Source of the DNA: Actinoplanes lobatus
GTDB lineage: Bacteria > Actinomycetota > Actinomycetes > Mycobacteriales > Micromonosporaceae
Assembly (NCBI RefSeq): GCF_014205215.1
Contig: NZ_JACHNC010000001.1
Coordinates: 8,304,501-8,368,500, forward strand
Length of the DNA stretch: 64,000 nucleotides
Direction of reading: 5' to 3'
In this document: positions 28,501 through 39,142 of the stretch, one piece after another
Position numbering within the stretch: position 1 is the first letter of the stretch
Layout of the letters: the number at the start of each line of letters is the position of its first letter
Notes under the pieces: model-generated
The model's input: only the letters and a program-made list of their open reading frames with translations
What the model was told of the DNA's origin: nothing
The model's database searches: none
Program-made: the position numbers and the translations under genes

Positions 28501-29175
28501 CCGGAGTGGTCGGGCAGCGAGACCGGCGGCCGGCGCTACTCGCCGTTCACCATCAACGTGGAGCGGCTCAAACCGTGGCACACGCTGACCGGGCGCCAGC
28601 ACTTCTTCCTCGACCACGACTGGATGCACGAGGCCGGTGAGGCGCTGCCGATCTTCCGGCCGCCGCTGGACATGCACCGGCTCTTCGGCGAACCGCGGCT
28701 CGGGCGCAACGGCGAGCTGGAGATCACCCTGCGCTACCTGACGCCGCACTCGAAATGGTCGATCCACTCCGAGTACCAGGACAACCTGATCATGCTGACG
28801 CTGTCCCGGGGCGGGCCGACCATGTGGATGAGCGAGGCGGACGCCGCGAAGATCGGGGTCCGTGACAACGAGTGGATCGAGGCGGTCAACCGCAACGGCG
28901 TGGTGGTCTGCCGGGCCGTCGTGTCGCACAAGATGCCCGAGGGCACGGTGTACTTCTACCACGCCCAGGAACGGGTGATCGACGTGCCGAAAGCCGAGAT
29001 CAACGGCCGGCGCGGCGGCATCCACAACTCGCTGACCCGGCTGCTGGTCAAGCCCACCCACATCATCGGCGGGTACGCCCAGTTGTCGTTCGCGTTCAAC
29101 TACCTCGGCCCGACCGGCAACCAGCGCGACGAGGTCACCGTCATCCGCCGCCGCTCGCAGGACGTGGAGTACTGA
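25600..29175 (+). CDS. narG: Respiratory nitrate reductase alpha subunit
   Basis: The 1191-residue protein is the molybdenum (bis-MGD) catalytic subunit that reduces nitrate to nitrite at the inner side of the membrane. The FS0 iron-sulfur site is His/Cys3 in 'STHGVNCTGSCSWKVYVR' and 'PRGCPRGAAFSWYTY'. The molybdenum-ligand Asp lies in 'MLSFYDWYADLPVASPQ'. C-terminal cofactor binding includes 'LTLSRGGPTMWMSE'. ATG 25600 follows GGAAGGA. Length fits the family (about 1200-1250). It is the first gene of narGHJI. Confidence 0.97.
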   Translation: MADGSGQALLQFGGLIRRAEVSPDGRALYQIGGREADAFYRDRWSYDKVVRSTHGVNCTGSCSWKVYVRDGIITWEQQQTDYPTAGPDRPEYEPRGCPRGAAFSWYTYSPTRVRYPYARGILIEMFREARQRLGDPVAAWAEIQDDPAKRRAYQQARGQGGLVRVSWDEALEIAAAAHVHTIKEYGPDRIAGFSPIPAMSMVSHAVGARFMSLIGGTMLSFYDWYADLPVASPQVFGDQTDVPESGDWWDASYLLMWGSNIPVTRTPDAHWMAEARYRGQKVVVVSPDFADNVKFADEWMPAQPGTDGALAMAMGHVVLKEFFVGRRTPRFIDYVRRYTDLPYLITLKQRPDGAYQPDRFLGDDFKPVVWDSATDAPAVPRGSLGHRFGDEPGQWNLDLGDIEPALTCLGAGDAVEIVLPRFDLEDPATVRRGVPTRMVDGQLVTSVFDLMLAQYGVSRPGLPGQWPMGYDDADAPYTPAWQEPITGVPAAQVARVAREFADNAERSGGRSMILLGAGVNQWFHGDTTYRAILALVTLTGCQGVNGGGWAHYVGQEKCRPVTGWQQLAFALDWVRPPRQMIGTAYWYTHTDQWRYDTYTADVIASPTGTGLFNGRHTMGLLAQSARLGWMPSMPTFDRNPLDLADEAGDDPGSHVAGELHSGRLGFACTDPDDPKNWPRVFTAWRANILGSSAKGNEYFLKHLLGTRSNLRATDVSGKGAAPEGKLDLMLSLDFRMTSTTLLSDIVLPAATWYEKHDLNTTDMHPFIHAFTPAISPPWQTRTDFDIFHGLARHFSALAKTHLGVRKDLVATPLLHDTPDAMATPYGRVVDWHETGEMPVPGRTMPRITVVERDYGAVADRLGALGPLLDTLGTTGKGVHVDVRPEIDYLRRKNGVVLGDRPSLVKDVHACEAILALSGTTNGRVATEGFHDLEKRTGVKLADLAAEHEGKQITFADCQARPVPVITSPEWSGSETGGRRYSPFTINVERLKPWHTLTGRQHFFLDHDWMHEAGEALPIFRPPLDMHRLFGEPRLGRNGELEITLRYLTPHSKWSIHSEYQDNLIMLTLSRGGPTMWMSEADAAKIGVRDNEWIEAVNRNGVVVCRAVVSHKMPEGTVYFYHAQERVIDVPKAEINGRRGGIHNSLTRLLVKPTHIIGGYAQLSFAFNYLGPTGNQRDEVTVIRRRSQDVEY

Positions 29176-29176
29176 C

Positions 29177-30814
29177 ATGCGCGTGATGGCCCAGATCGCG
29201 ATGGTCATGAACCTCGACAAGTGCATCGGCTGCCACACCTGCTCGGTCACCTGCAAGCAGGCGTGGACCAACCGCTCCGGCGTCGAGTACGTGTGGTTCA
29301 ACAACGTCGAGTCCCGCCCCGGGCAGGGCTATCCGCGCACCTACCAGGACCAGGACCGCTGGCAGGGCGGCTGGGTGCGGACCCGGACCGGGCGGCTCAA
29401 GCCCCGCTCCGGTGGCCGGATCAAGAGGCTGCTCAGCATCTTCGCCAACCCGATCCTGCCGCAGATGCGCGACTACTACGAACCCTGGACCTACGACTAC
29501 GAGCACCTGCTGTCCGCACCGGCCGGCGTGGACCTGCCGGTGGCCCGGCCGAAGTCGCTGCTCACCGGCGAGGACACCAAGGTGACCTGGTCGGCGAACT
29601 GGGACGACTCGCTGGGCGGCGGCAACGAGGTGCTGGCCGGCGACCCGATCCTGCAACGGGTCTCCGACCAGGTGCGCCAGGAGTACGAGAAGGCGTTCCT
29701 GTTCTTCCTGCCCCGCATCTGCGAGCACTGCCTCAACCCGTCGTGTGCCGCGTCCTGCCCGTCCGGCGCCATCTACAAGCGGGCCGAGGACGGGATCGTG
29801 CTGGTCGACCAGGACCGGTGCCGGGGCTGGCGGATGTGCGTGACCGGCTGCCCGTACAAGAAGATCTATTTCAACCACCGCACCGGCAAGGCCGAGAAGT
29901 GCACGTTCTGCTTCCCGCGGATCGAGATCGGCCAGCCCACCATCTGCTCGGAGACCTGCGTCGGCCGCCTCCGCTACATCGGCCTGATGCTGTACGACGC
30001 GGACGCCGTCGCGAAGGCCGCCGCCGTCAAGGACGAACACGATCTGTACGAGGCGCAGCGCTCGGTGTTCCTCGACCCCCGCGACCCGGCCGTCGCCAAA
30101 GCCGCGCTGGCCGCCGGCATCCCCGAGGACTGGATCGACGCCGCGAGACGCTCACCGGTCTGGGATCTGATCATGAAGTACGAGGTGGCGCTGCCGCTGC
30201 ATCCGGAGTACCGCACCATGCCGATGGTCTGGTACATCCCGCCGCTGTCGCCGGTCGTCGACGTGCTGCGCGACACCGGCCACGACGGCGAGGACCCGCA
30301 CAACCTGTTCGGCGCCGTGGACGCGCTGCGCATCCCGATGGACTACCTGGCCGAGCTGTTCACCGCGGGCGACCCCGCCCCGGTCCGGGACGCCCTGAGC
30401 CGGCTCGCCGCGATGCGCGCCTACCAGCGGCGGATCAACCTGGGCGAGAAACCGGACGGCTCGATCCCGGCGGCCGTCGGGATGACCGCTGAGGAGATGG
30501 ACGACATGTACCGCCTGCTGGCGATCGCCAAGTACGAGCAGCGGTACGTCATCCCGTCCGCGCACGCCGAGGACGCCCACCGGCTGGAGGGTCTCGGCGC
30601 CGAGTGCTCGCTGGACTACGAGGGCGGCCCCGGCATGTACCAGACCGGCCCGTTCGGCGAGGCGTCCGGAAATCCGGTGCCGGTGCAGGTGGAGACCTTC
30701 CACATGCTGCAAGACCGGCAGACCGCCGACGAGCCGCGCCGGCTCAACCTGCTGAACTGGGACGGCAAGGGCACCCCGGAGGGCATGTTCCCGCCCCGGG
30801 AGGACAAGTCGTGA
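29177..30814 (+). CDS. narH: Respiratory nitrate reductase beta subunit
   Basis: This 545-residue iron-sulfur protein passes electrons from NarI to NarG. Cysteine clusters are 'CIGCHTCSVTCKQ', 'ICEHCLNPSCAASCPSGAIY', 'DRCRGWRMCVTGCPYKK' (the Trp marks the [3Fe-4S] site) and 'KCTFCFPRIEIGQPTICSET'. Three [4Fe-4S] clusters and one [3Fe-4S] cluster are expected. The start is 1 bp after the narG stop, and the stop overlaps narJ by GTGA. Confidence 0.97.
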   Translation: MRVMAQIAMVMNLDKCIGCHTCSVTCKQAWTNRSGVEYVWFNNVESRPGQGYPRTYQDQDRWQGGWVRTRTGRLKPRSGGRIKRLLSIFANPILPQMRDYYEPWTYDYEHLLSAPAGVDLPVARPKSLLTGEDTKVTWSANWDDSLGGGNEVLAGDPILQRVSDQVRQEYEKAFLFFLPRICEHCLNPSCAASCPSGAIYKRAEDGIVLVDQDRCRGWRMCVTGCPYKKIYFNHRTGKAEKCTFCFPRIEIGQPTICSETCVGRLRYIGLMLYDADAVAKAAAVKDEHDLYEAQRSVFLDPRDPAVAKAALAAGIPEDWIDAARRSPVWDLIMKYEVALPLHPEYRTMPMVWYIPPLSPVVDVLRDTGHDGEDPHNLFGAVDALRIPMDYLAELFTAGDPAPVRDALSRLAAMRAYQRRINLGEKPDGSIPAAVGMTAEEMDDMYRLLAIAKYEQRYVIPSAHAEDAHRLEGLGAECSLDYEGGPGMYQTGPFGEASGNPVPVQVETFHMLQDRQTADEPRRLNLLNWDGKGTPEGMFPPREDKS

Positions 30815-31392
30815 CCGCTCTCGCCGCCCGCGCCGCCTCCCTGCTGCTGCGCTACCCCGACGATCACGTGCTCACCGCCGTACCCCTGATTCTCGATGCC
30901 CTGCCTACGCTGCCCACCCGGATCGCCGAAACGCTCAGGCCGCTCGCCGCCCACCGGGCCGGCGGCGAGCCGGGAGCCTTGCGCACCGAATACGTCGACC
31001 AGTTCGATTTCCGGCGCCGGTCCAGCCTGCACCTGACCTACTACACCTGCGGTGACACCCGCAATCGCGGCGAGGCGCTGGCCGGCTTCGCCGCCGCGTT
31101 CAAAGCCTCGGGGTACGAGGTGGTCGACGGCGAACTGCCCGACTACCTGCCCGCGGTCCTCGACCTGGCGGCCGCCGACGACACCGGCTGGCGGCTGCTG
31201 CGGGAGAACCGGGTCGGCCTCGACCTGCTGGCCCAGTCCCTGAAGGAGTCCGTCTACCGGCACGCCGTCGAGGCCGTCCGCGCCCTGCTGCCGGCCCCGT
31301 CATCCGGGGAGCTCGACGCCGCCACCGCCCTGGCCCGTACCGGCCCGCCGGCTGAGCAGGTGGGCCTGCAACCGTTCGGGAGCAGTCGATGA
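30811..31392 (+). CDS. narJ: Nitrate reductase assembly chaperone
   Basis: The 193-residue NarJ/TorD-like chaperone holds apo-NarG during cofactor insertion. It begins with GTG 30811 (TALAARAASLLLRYPDDHV) and has the family motif 'EYVDQFDFRRRSSLHLTYYT', followed by 'GDTRNRGEALAGFA' and 'ELPDYLPAVLDLAA'. It overlaps narH by GTGA and narI by ATGA, so all three are translated as a coupled unit. Confidence 0.95.
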   Translation: MTALAARAASLLLRYPDDHVLTAVPLILDALPTLPTRIAETLRPLAAHRAGGEPGALRTEYVDQFDFRRRSSLHLTYYTCGDTRNRGEALAGFAAAFKASGYEVVDGELPDYLPAVLDLAAADDTGWRLLRENRVGLDLLAQSLKESVYRHAVEAVRALLPAPSSGELDAATALARTGPPAEQVGLQPFGSSR

Positions 31393-32108
31393 ACACGTTC
31401 CTGTGGGTGGTCTTCCCGTACCTGTCGATCGTGGTGCTGATCGGCGGGACCGTCTGGCGCTACCGCTACGACAAGTTCGGCTGGACCACCCGCTCCTCCC
31501 AGCTGTACGAGACGAACTACCTGCGCTGGGGCAGCCCGATGTTCCACTTCGGGGTGCTGTTCGTGCTGATCGGGCACGTCATCGGCCTGCTCATCCCCAA
31601 GTCGTGGACCGAGGCCGTGGGCATCACCGAGCACCTCTACCACCTGATGGCCGTCTTCATCGGCACGGTGGCCGGGTTGTGCACGCTGATCGGCATGGCG
31701 ATCCTCATCCTCCGCCGCCGCCTCACCGGCCCGGTCTTCGCCGCCACCACGAAGAACGACAAGGCGATGTACGTGGTGCTGGGCTCGGTGATCCTGCTGG
31801 GCCTGTGGGCGACCGTGAAGGCGAACATCGCCGGTGGCGGCTACGACTACCGGGAGACCGTGTCGCCGTGGCTGCGCTCGCTGTTCACGCTGCAACCCGA
31901 CGCCGCCCTGATGACCGCCGTCCCGGCCTCCTTCAAGATCCACGTGATCGCGGCGTTCGTGCTGTTCGCGTGCTGGCCGTTCACCCGGCTGGTGCACGCG
32001 TTCAGTGCGCCGGTCGGCTACCTCACCCGCCCGTACGTGGTCTATCGCTACCGTGATCCGCGTGGTGGCCTGCGGCCCACGCGTCCCGGATGGGAGCCGC
32101 CCCGCTGA
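31389..32108 (+). CDS. narI: Nitrate reductase gamma subunit (cytochrome b)
   Basis: The 239-residue membrane protein has five hydrophobic helices and binds two b hemes. Candidate His ligands are in 'PMFHFGVLFVLIGHVIGLL', 'GITEHLYHLMAVF' and, in the last helix, 'FKIHVIAAFVLFACWPFTRL' followed by VHAF. It oxidises menaquinol at the membrane and anchors NarGH. The operon ends at a GC-rich palindrome 4 bp downstream. Confidence 0.95.
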   Translation: MNTFLWVVFPYLSIVVLIGGTVWRYRYDKFGWTTRSSQLYETNYLRWGSPMFHFGVLFVLIGHVIGLLIPKSWTEAVGITEHLYHLMAVFIGTVAGLCTLIGMAILILRRRLTGPVFAATTKNDKAMYVVLGSVILLGLWATVKANIAGGGYDYRETVSPWLRSLFTLQPDAALMTAVPASFKIHVIAAFVLFACWPFTRLVHAFSAPVGYLTRPYVVYRYRDPRGGLRPTRPGWEPPR

Positions 32109-32112
32109 GAGC

Positions 32113-32126
32113 GGCCCGGCCGGGCC
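32113..32126. terminator. Short GC palindrome after narI
   Basis: ggcccggccgggcc is a perfect 14-bp palindrome directly after the narI stop. It may end the nar transcript, but it lacks a T tract and a proper loop. Confidence 0.4.
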
Positions 32127-32140
32127 ACCTCCCGGTAAAA

Positions 32141-34786
<2,646 letters not shown>

Positions 34787-34798
34787 TCCGTCTTGGTG

Positions 34799-34831
34799 AA
34801 CCCCGGCCGGTCCGCACGACCGGCCGGGGTT
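34799..34831. terminator. Bidirectional terminator after katG
   Basis: Arms aaccccggccggtc and gaccggccggggtt pair perfectly over 14 bp around a 5-base loop (cgcac), between katG and a convergent oxidoreductase gene. Confidence 0.85.
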
Positions 34832-35800
34832 CTACTCCGGGTCGCCGATGGCGATCACGATCGCACCGAGCCGTTGCTCGGTCTCCACCCGGCGGTGCGC
34901 CTCGGCGGCCTCCGCCATCGGGTAGACCCTGTCGACGATCGGCCGCACGGCCCCCGCCTCGATCATCTCGGCGAGGTCGGCCAGATCCTCCCGGCTCTCC
35001 GGCGCGAACGTGACGATCACGCTCCGGCTGGTCAGCCCTCGGAGCAGCACCGACAGCCGAGGGTTGCCGCTGAGATAGCGCCCGCCCGGGTCGAGCATGC
35101 CGAGCAGCCGCCGATGTGAACTCCCGGCGACCATGTCGAAGACGACGTCGAACCGGCGGCCCGTGCTCGTGACATCGACGCTGGTGTAGTCGACGAAGTC
35201 ATCGGCTCCGAGGCGCCGGAGAAGCTCCTCCTTGATCGCATGGTCGACCGCGGTGACATGGGCGCCCATCGAACGGGCGATCTGGACGGCATGCAGGCCG
35301 ATGCTGCCACCCGCGCCGTTGATCAGAACCCGCTCCCCCGGCGCGATGCCGGCGCGCCGCATGAAGTGCAGCGCGTTGAGCCCGCCGAGCGGAACGGCGG
35401 CCGCCTCCGCGAACGTCATGTTCCGCGGCTTGGGCACGATCGCGGCGCTCTCGGGAACCACGACGTACTCGCCGTACCCACCCAGCCCCAGTCCCGCGGA
35501 GCCGTAGACCGGGTCACCGGCGGCGAACCGGGTGACCCGGCCGCCCACCGACACCACCTCACCGGCGAAGTAGCCGCCCAGGATGTGCCGTCGCGGCCTC
35601 CGGATGCCGACCGCGATCCGCAGCGGAAGCCAGAACCACTTCACCGAGAACCGGAAGGCCCGCAGCTCGCAGTCGGATTTGGTGGCCTCGGCCGCCCGCA
35701 CCCTGATCAGGATCTCCCGCTCGCCCGGCAGCGGCGCGGGCACGTCGGTCAGATGTAGAACGTCCGGGTCCCCGTAGCGGGTGTAGACGACAGCCTTCAC
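34832..35800 (-). CDS. Zinc-independent MDR oxidoreductase (quinone reductase-like)
   Basis: The 322-residue protein has the medium-chain dehydrogenase fold. It shows 'MTFAEAAAVPLGGLNALHFM', the NADPH motif in 'VLINGAGGSIGLHAVQIARS', and 'FDVVFDMVAGSSHRRLLGML'. The catalytic zinc Cys is absent ('VRAAEATKSDCELR'), which fits quinone or enoyl reductases rather than alcohol dehydrogenases. GTG 35800 follows GGATGGCGGA and starts the conserved KAVVYTRYGDPDVLHL segment. It is divergent from the LPMO gene. Substrate unknown. Confidence 0.85.
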   Translation of the reverse strand: MKAVVYTRYGDPDVLHLTDVPAPLPGEREILIRVRAAEATKSDCELRAFRFSVKWFWLPLRIAVGIRRPRRHILGGYFAGEVVSVGGRVTRFAAGDPVYGSAGLGLGGYGEYVVVPESAAIVPKPRNMTFAEAAAVPLGGLNALHFMRRAGIAPGERVLINGAGGSIGLHAVQIARSMGAHVTAVDHAIKEELLRRLGADDFVDYTSVDVTSTGRRFDVVFDMVAGSSHRRLLGMLDPGGRYLSGNPRLSVLLRGLTSRSVIVTFAPESREDLADLAEMIEAGAVRPIVDRVYPMAEAAEAHRRVETEQRLGAIVIAIGDPE

Positions 35801-35869
35801 TCCGCCATCCGATCCGCCGGGGAGTCGCGCTGTCAACAGCATTCGGCACATCCGACCGATTGACATTGG

Positions 35870-35898
35870 TTGATATCTCGACACATTGACGCAATACT
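35870..35898 (+). promoter_or_regulatory. Promoter for the LPMO gene
   Basis: TTGATA (35870-35875) and AATACT (35893-35898) are 17 bp apart. The CebR-like palindrome begins 3 bp after the -10 element, where a bound repressor would block initiation. Confidence 0.5.
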
Positions 35899-35901
35899 TG
35901 C

Positions 35902-35915
35902 CGGGAGCGCTCCCA
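35902..35915 (+). promoter_or_regulatory. CebR-like operator
   Basis: cgggagcgctccca differs by one base from the Streptomyces cellobiose-repressor box TGGGAGCGCTCCCA, and its gggagcgctccc core is a perfect palindrome. It lies 33 bp before the LPMO start codon. Confidence 0.75.
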
Positions 35916-35948
35916 ATCCCCCGAAAGCCGAAGAATGGAGGACACATC

Positions 35949-36611
35949 GTGCCCCGACACGAGTCCCGTCGAACCCACCGCCGGACCCTCCAGGTGCTGC
36001 TCGTCGCACTCACCACGATGATCAGCATGCTGCCGTGGACCGGCGTGGCCCAGGCGCACGGCACCATCATCAACCCGCAGTCCCGCGCCTATCAGTGCTG
36101 GAAGACCTGGGGCAACCAGCACACCAACCCGGCCATGCAGACCCAGGACCCGATGTGCTACCAGGCGTTCCAGGCCAACCCGGACACCATGTGGAACTGG
36201 ATGAGCGCCCTGCGGGACGGGCTCGGCGGGCAGTTCCAGGCCCGCACCCCCGACGGGCAGCTGTGCAGCAACGCCCTGGCCCGCAACGACAGCCTGAACA
36301 AGCTGGGCGCCTGGAAGACCACCACCGTGAGCCGCGGCAACACGACCGTCCAGCTGTACGACCAGGCGAGCCACGGCGCCGACTACTTCCGCGTCTACGT
36401 GAGCAAGCAGGGGTTCAACCCGGTCACCCAGACCCTCGGCTGGGGCAACCTCGACTTCATCACGCAGACCGGCAAGTACGCGCCGGCACAGAACATCTCG
36501 TTCACCATCAACACCTCGGCCTACACCGGCAACCACGTCCTCTTCGTCATCTGGCAGGCCTCGCACATGGACCAGGCCTACATGTGGTGCAGCGACGTCA
36601 ACTTCGTCTGA
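35949..36611 (+). CDS. Secreted lytic polysaccharide monooxygenase (AA10)
   Basis: This 220-residue preprotein has a basic/hydrophobic signal peptide cut after 'WTGVAQA', leaving mature His1 in 'HGTIINPQSRAYQCWKTWG'. The second copper-brace His is in 'DQASHGADYFRVYV', and the axial Phe is in the terminal 'MWCSDVNFV'. The spacing and the 'NPAMQTQDPMCYQAFQ' and 'PDGQLCSNALAR' blocks resemble cellulose-active Streptomyces AA10 enzymes. There is no carbohydrate-binding module. GTG 35949 has a GGAGG ribosome site. The CebR-like operator predicts induction by cello-oligosaccharides. Confidence 0.92.
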   Translation: MPRHESRRTHRRTLQVLLVALTTMISMLPWTGVAQAHGTIINPQSRAYQCWKTWGNQHTNPAMQTQDPMCYQAFQANPDTMWNWMSALRDGLGGQFQARTPDGQLCSNALARNDSLNKLGAWKTTTVSRGNTTVQLYDQASHGADYFRVYVSKQGFNPVTQTLGWGNLDFITQTGKYAPAQNISFTINTSAYTGNHVLFVIWQASHMDQAYMWCSDVNFV

Positions 36612-36619
36612 TCCACCTC

Positions 36620-36645
36620 CGGCCCGGGACCCCGGTCCCGGGCCG
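36620..36645 (+). terminator. Hairpin after the LPMO gene
   Basis: Arms cggcccgggacc and ggtcccgggccg are perfectly complementary, only 2 bases apart, starting 9 bp after the stop. Confidence 0.65.
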
Positions 36646-36667
36646 GGCACTACCCCGAGGTGAGGCA

Positions 36668-37189
36668 ATGAGGACCCGCTACATAGGGGCCGCGGTGGCG
36701 CTGCTGACGGCGGCGGCCGGGGCGGTCGCGCTGACCCGGCCGGACACTGTGCCACTGCAAGATCAAATAATGACCCGGATGCGTACGTCACTCGAACAGT
36801 CGAGTCCGGAACAGCACAACCACGCCGGCCACGGCGCCCAGGCAGCGGACGCCGCGGTGATCTGCGGGGTCCGCGTCTACGGCTACGAGCCGGCTTCGGC
36901 GGGCACACTCACCGACGTGACGGCGGTCTACGGCTTCCACCTGTGCGGGGTCGCCGAACAGCAGCGGCCGTGGGACGTGGCGGTCAAACTCGCCGGCCCG
37001 GTCATCCTGAACATGTCCAGCGACCCGCCCGGCATCCAGGTGGTCGAGGCGACCGCCGAGGTGAAGTACGTCGACCGGCTGCGGCAGATGTTTCCGTCCC
37101 CGTACGCCGAAATGGCTTTGAAAGAAGCGCTGTCCACCGAGGAGATGGCCGACCTGCGCGGCCGCTACGACGCGGCCGCCGGCCTGTGA
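36668..37189 (+). CDS. Secreted hypothetical protein
   Basis: This 173-residue protein starts at ATG 36668 after GAGGTGAGG. It has a short basic N-terminus and one hydrophobic stretch (YIGAAVALLTAAAGAVAL), which could be an uncleaved anchor or a signal peptide. The rest is soluble, with one His-rich patch (EQHNHAGHGAQ) and two Cys (AVICGVRV, GFHLCGVAE) that may form a disulfide outside the cell. I do not recognise a family. It follows the LPMO gene but is separated from it by a hairpin, and converges tightly with the HAD gene (4 bp). Confidence 0.75.
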   Translation: MRTRYIGAAVALLTAAAGAVALTRPDTVPLQDQIMTRMRTSLEQSSPEQHNHAGHGAQAADAAVICGVRVYGYEPASAGTLTDVTAVYGFHLCGVAEQQRPWDVAVKLAGPVILNMSSDPPGIQVVEATAEVKYVDRLRQMFPSPYAEMALKEALSTEEMADLRGRYDAAAGL

Positions 37190-37193
37190 CCCC

Positions 37194-37808
37194 TCAACGG
37201 CGCTCGCGAACCGCGTGGACGACCTCGGCCAGGGAGCCGACGACCACGTCGGCCCCGGTGAGGCCGGACGGATCCGGCCCGAGACCCACGACGAACGCAC
37301 CGGCGGCCCTACCCGCGGCGACGCCCGTCGGCGAGTCCTCCACCACCACACATCGTCCGATGTCGGCGCCCAGAAGCCCGGCCGCCGCGAGATAACCCTC
37401 CGGGTGGGGCTTTCCGAAGCGCACGTCCTCCGCGGCGATCAGCACCTCGGGAACCGGTAGGCCGGCCCCCTCCAGCCGGGCGGTCATCAACCGGCGAGAA
37501 CCCGAGGTCACCGCGGCCCACGTCCCGTGCGGCAGGCCGGTGAGAAGACGACGGGCGCCCGGCATGGCCACCACGTCCGCGGCACGATCCTGCTCGACGG
37601 CGGCGATCCGGCCGACAACGGCGGCGTGCACGTCCGGAGGAAAGAAGTCAGCGACGACATCCTCGTCGCGACGACCATGGCAGGTCCGCAGGATGGCATT
37701 CGCGTCCGCGCCGAATCGAGCGGCCACGTCGCGCCACGCCTCCTCCACCACCAGGCGCGAGTCGATCAACGTACCGTCGATGTCGAACAGCATCGGAACA
37801 TGCGCCAT
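37194..37808 (-). CDS. HAD-family phosphatase
   Basis: The 204-residue protein has the HAD nucleophile motif 'MLFDIDGTLIDS', motif II 'WAAVTSGSRRL', the Lys region 'DVRFGKPHPEGYLAAA' and motif IV 'CVVVEDSPTGVAAGRA'. This is the beta-phosphoglucomutase/phosphoglycolate phosphatase-like subfamily with a helical cap; sugar phosphates are likely substrates. ATG 37808 is preferred to GTG 37814 because GGGGA sits 6 bp before it and leaves no spacing for the GTG. Confidence 0.9.
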   Translation of the reverse strand: MAHVPMLFDIDGTLIDSRLVVEEAWRDVAARFGADANAILRTCHGRRDEDVVADFFPPDVHAAVVGRIAAVEQDRAADVVAMPGARRLLTGLPHGTWAAVTSGSRRLMTARLEGAGLPVPEVLIAAEDVRFGKPHPEGYLAAAGLLGADIGRCVVVEDSPTGVAAGRAAGAFVVGLGPDPSGLTGADVVVGSLAEVVHAVRERR

Positions 37809-37865
37809 CGCCACTCCCCTTTCGCCGGCCGCTTCCGGATTCGTGCTCAGCGGCGAGGTCGATCA

Positions 37866-38300
37866 TCACAGGGCGGCCCGGATGGCGACGGCCAGTTCGT
37901 CGCGTCGCGCCTCGGACAGGCGGCCATCGGTGTCGTTCAGGAACCCGAAGACACCCGGCCCGCGACGCTCGGCGGGCAGGTCCGGCATGCGCGGCACGAT
38001 GTGGAAGTGCACGTGGGCGAAGCCCTCCTTCTCGGCGAACTGCACCACGTACGTCTTGACGCAACCGGTGACGGCCCGCAGAGCGCGCGCGAGCCGCACC
38101 TGCCAGAGCCCGAGCGTGCCCGCCTCGTCGTCGGTCAGGTCCGCGATCGAGGTCACGTGACGCCGCGGAACCAGGACGAGCCACCCCGGCAGGCTGCTGT
38201 TGAAATCGTGCGCCACCCGCCAGAACCGGTCCGCGGCCACCCGCTCCCGAGGCGGCAGCTGATCGAAGCCCTCGTTGTTGCGGCAGGCATAACAGTCCAC
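37866..38300 (-). CDS. HIT-family nucleotide hydrolase
   Basis: This 144-residue protein carries the histidine-triad motif in 'EGFAHVHFHIVPRMPD' (HxHxHxx). An N-terminal CxxC ('DCYACRNNEG') suggests a zinc site as in some HIT proteins, and 'GWLVLVPRRHVTSIADL' is typical of the family. HIT proteins cleave nucleoside phosphoramidates or AMP-linked compounds in the cytoplasm. The start is GTG. Confidence 0.9.
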   Translation of the reverse strand: MDCYACRNNEGFDQLPPRERVAADRFWRVAHDFNSSLPGWLVLVPRRHVTSIADLTDDEAGTLGLWQVRLARALRAVTGCVKTYVVQFAEKEGFAHVHFHIVPRMPDLPAERRGPGVFGFLNDTDGRLSEARRDELAVAIRAAL

Positions 38301-38320
38301 CGCCGCAGATTACCGGCCGC

Positions 38321-38806
38321 TCACCAGCCCGGCCCGGGGTCGATCTCCGGGGCGCCCTTCGGCCAGTCGTCGCCCGGCTCGTATGGCCCTCGCACGACGA
38401 CCAGCGACCATCGCTGAGCACCATCGGGCTCGACCGTGACCGCCACCGGCCAGGACTTCTCCGGTGAGCCGGCACCATGGAGCCTGGTGACGCCATCGCA
38501 GATGCTCGTGGCCTTGGCGGTTTCGCCTCCCAGGTCGGTGCCGACGACCAATTCGCCGCCACCGGTGCACCGGTACCGGACCGTGAGGTCGCCCTGATCG
38601 CCCGGCAGGCCCAACGACGCCCGCCAATGACCGGTGCGCCCGACAAGCCGGGCAACGATCTGCGGGTCCGCCGGTTCAGCAAGGACCCGCACAGACGGCG
38701 ACGGCGAGGTGACGACGGGCACCGCCGCCGGATGACGATCGCTGCCGCATGCGGCGATCGAAACGACGACCAAGGCGCAAAGTACCGCCGATCCTCTCAA
38801 AACCAC
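38321..38806 (-). CDS. Putative lipoprotein
   Basis: This 161-residue protein begins with a signal peptide and lipobox, 'ALVVVSIAACGSD', predicting lipid attachment at Cys20. A Pro/Ser linker (PVVTSPSPSV) leads to a small domain with two Cys (VRYRCTGGG and ATSICDGVT) and 'WPVAVTVEPDGAQRW'. No function is recognised. The start is GTG 38806. Confidence 0.8.
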   Translation of the reverse strand: MVLRGSAVLCALVVVSIAACGSDRHPAAVPVVTSPSPSVRVLAEPADPQIVARLVGRTGHWRASLGLPGDQGDLTVRYRCTGGGELVVGTDLGGETAKATSICDGVTRLHGAGSPEKSWPVAVTVEPDGAQRWSLVVVRGPYEPGDDWPKGAPEIDPGPGW

Positions 38807-39142
38807 TTTCCATTCTCACCGTACGCACACCGAGCCGTACATGATCTTGCTCTTGGCCCGCAGCACGCTACCCGACCACCTTCACGAGGAACAGTCACCT
38901 CCTCGCACACGAAATACCCCGAACAGGAAGTCGCCCTGCACGCCCTTGACCATTTGGTGGGTTCTCGCGGGTCGGCGACCTCCCCCGAGAGAGCCTCGAT
39001 GCGGATCACATCGGGGATGATCACAAGAACAACAAGCCCTCGAAATAGCTCGTGACCGCCCGCTGACGCGGTGAAGCCAACTGCGGCGGCTCATTCGCCT
39101 TTTCGCCCGAGTACAGCGCATCGCCTGTGACACTGGGAGACG
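38807..39142. other. 336-bp stretch without a convincing gene
   Basis: A 75-codon minus frame (38797-39024) is open but has Cys/Arg-rich, low-plausibility sequence and overlaps the lipoprotein start. Nothing else is seen; it holds the promoters of the two divergent genes. Confidence 0.5.

Noticed and set aside
25462..29304. 1280-codon minus-strand frame across narG
   Set aside because: It is a GC-driven shadow of narG, whose plus frame has all catalytic motifs.
38797..39024. 75-codon minus-strand frame
   Set aside because: It overlaps the lipoprotein start, is rich in Cys and Arg, and shows no domain.
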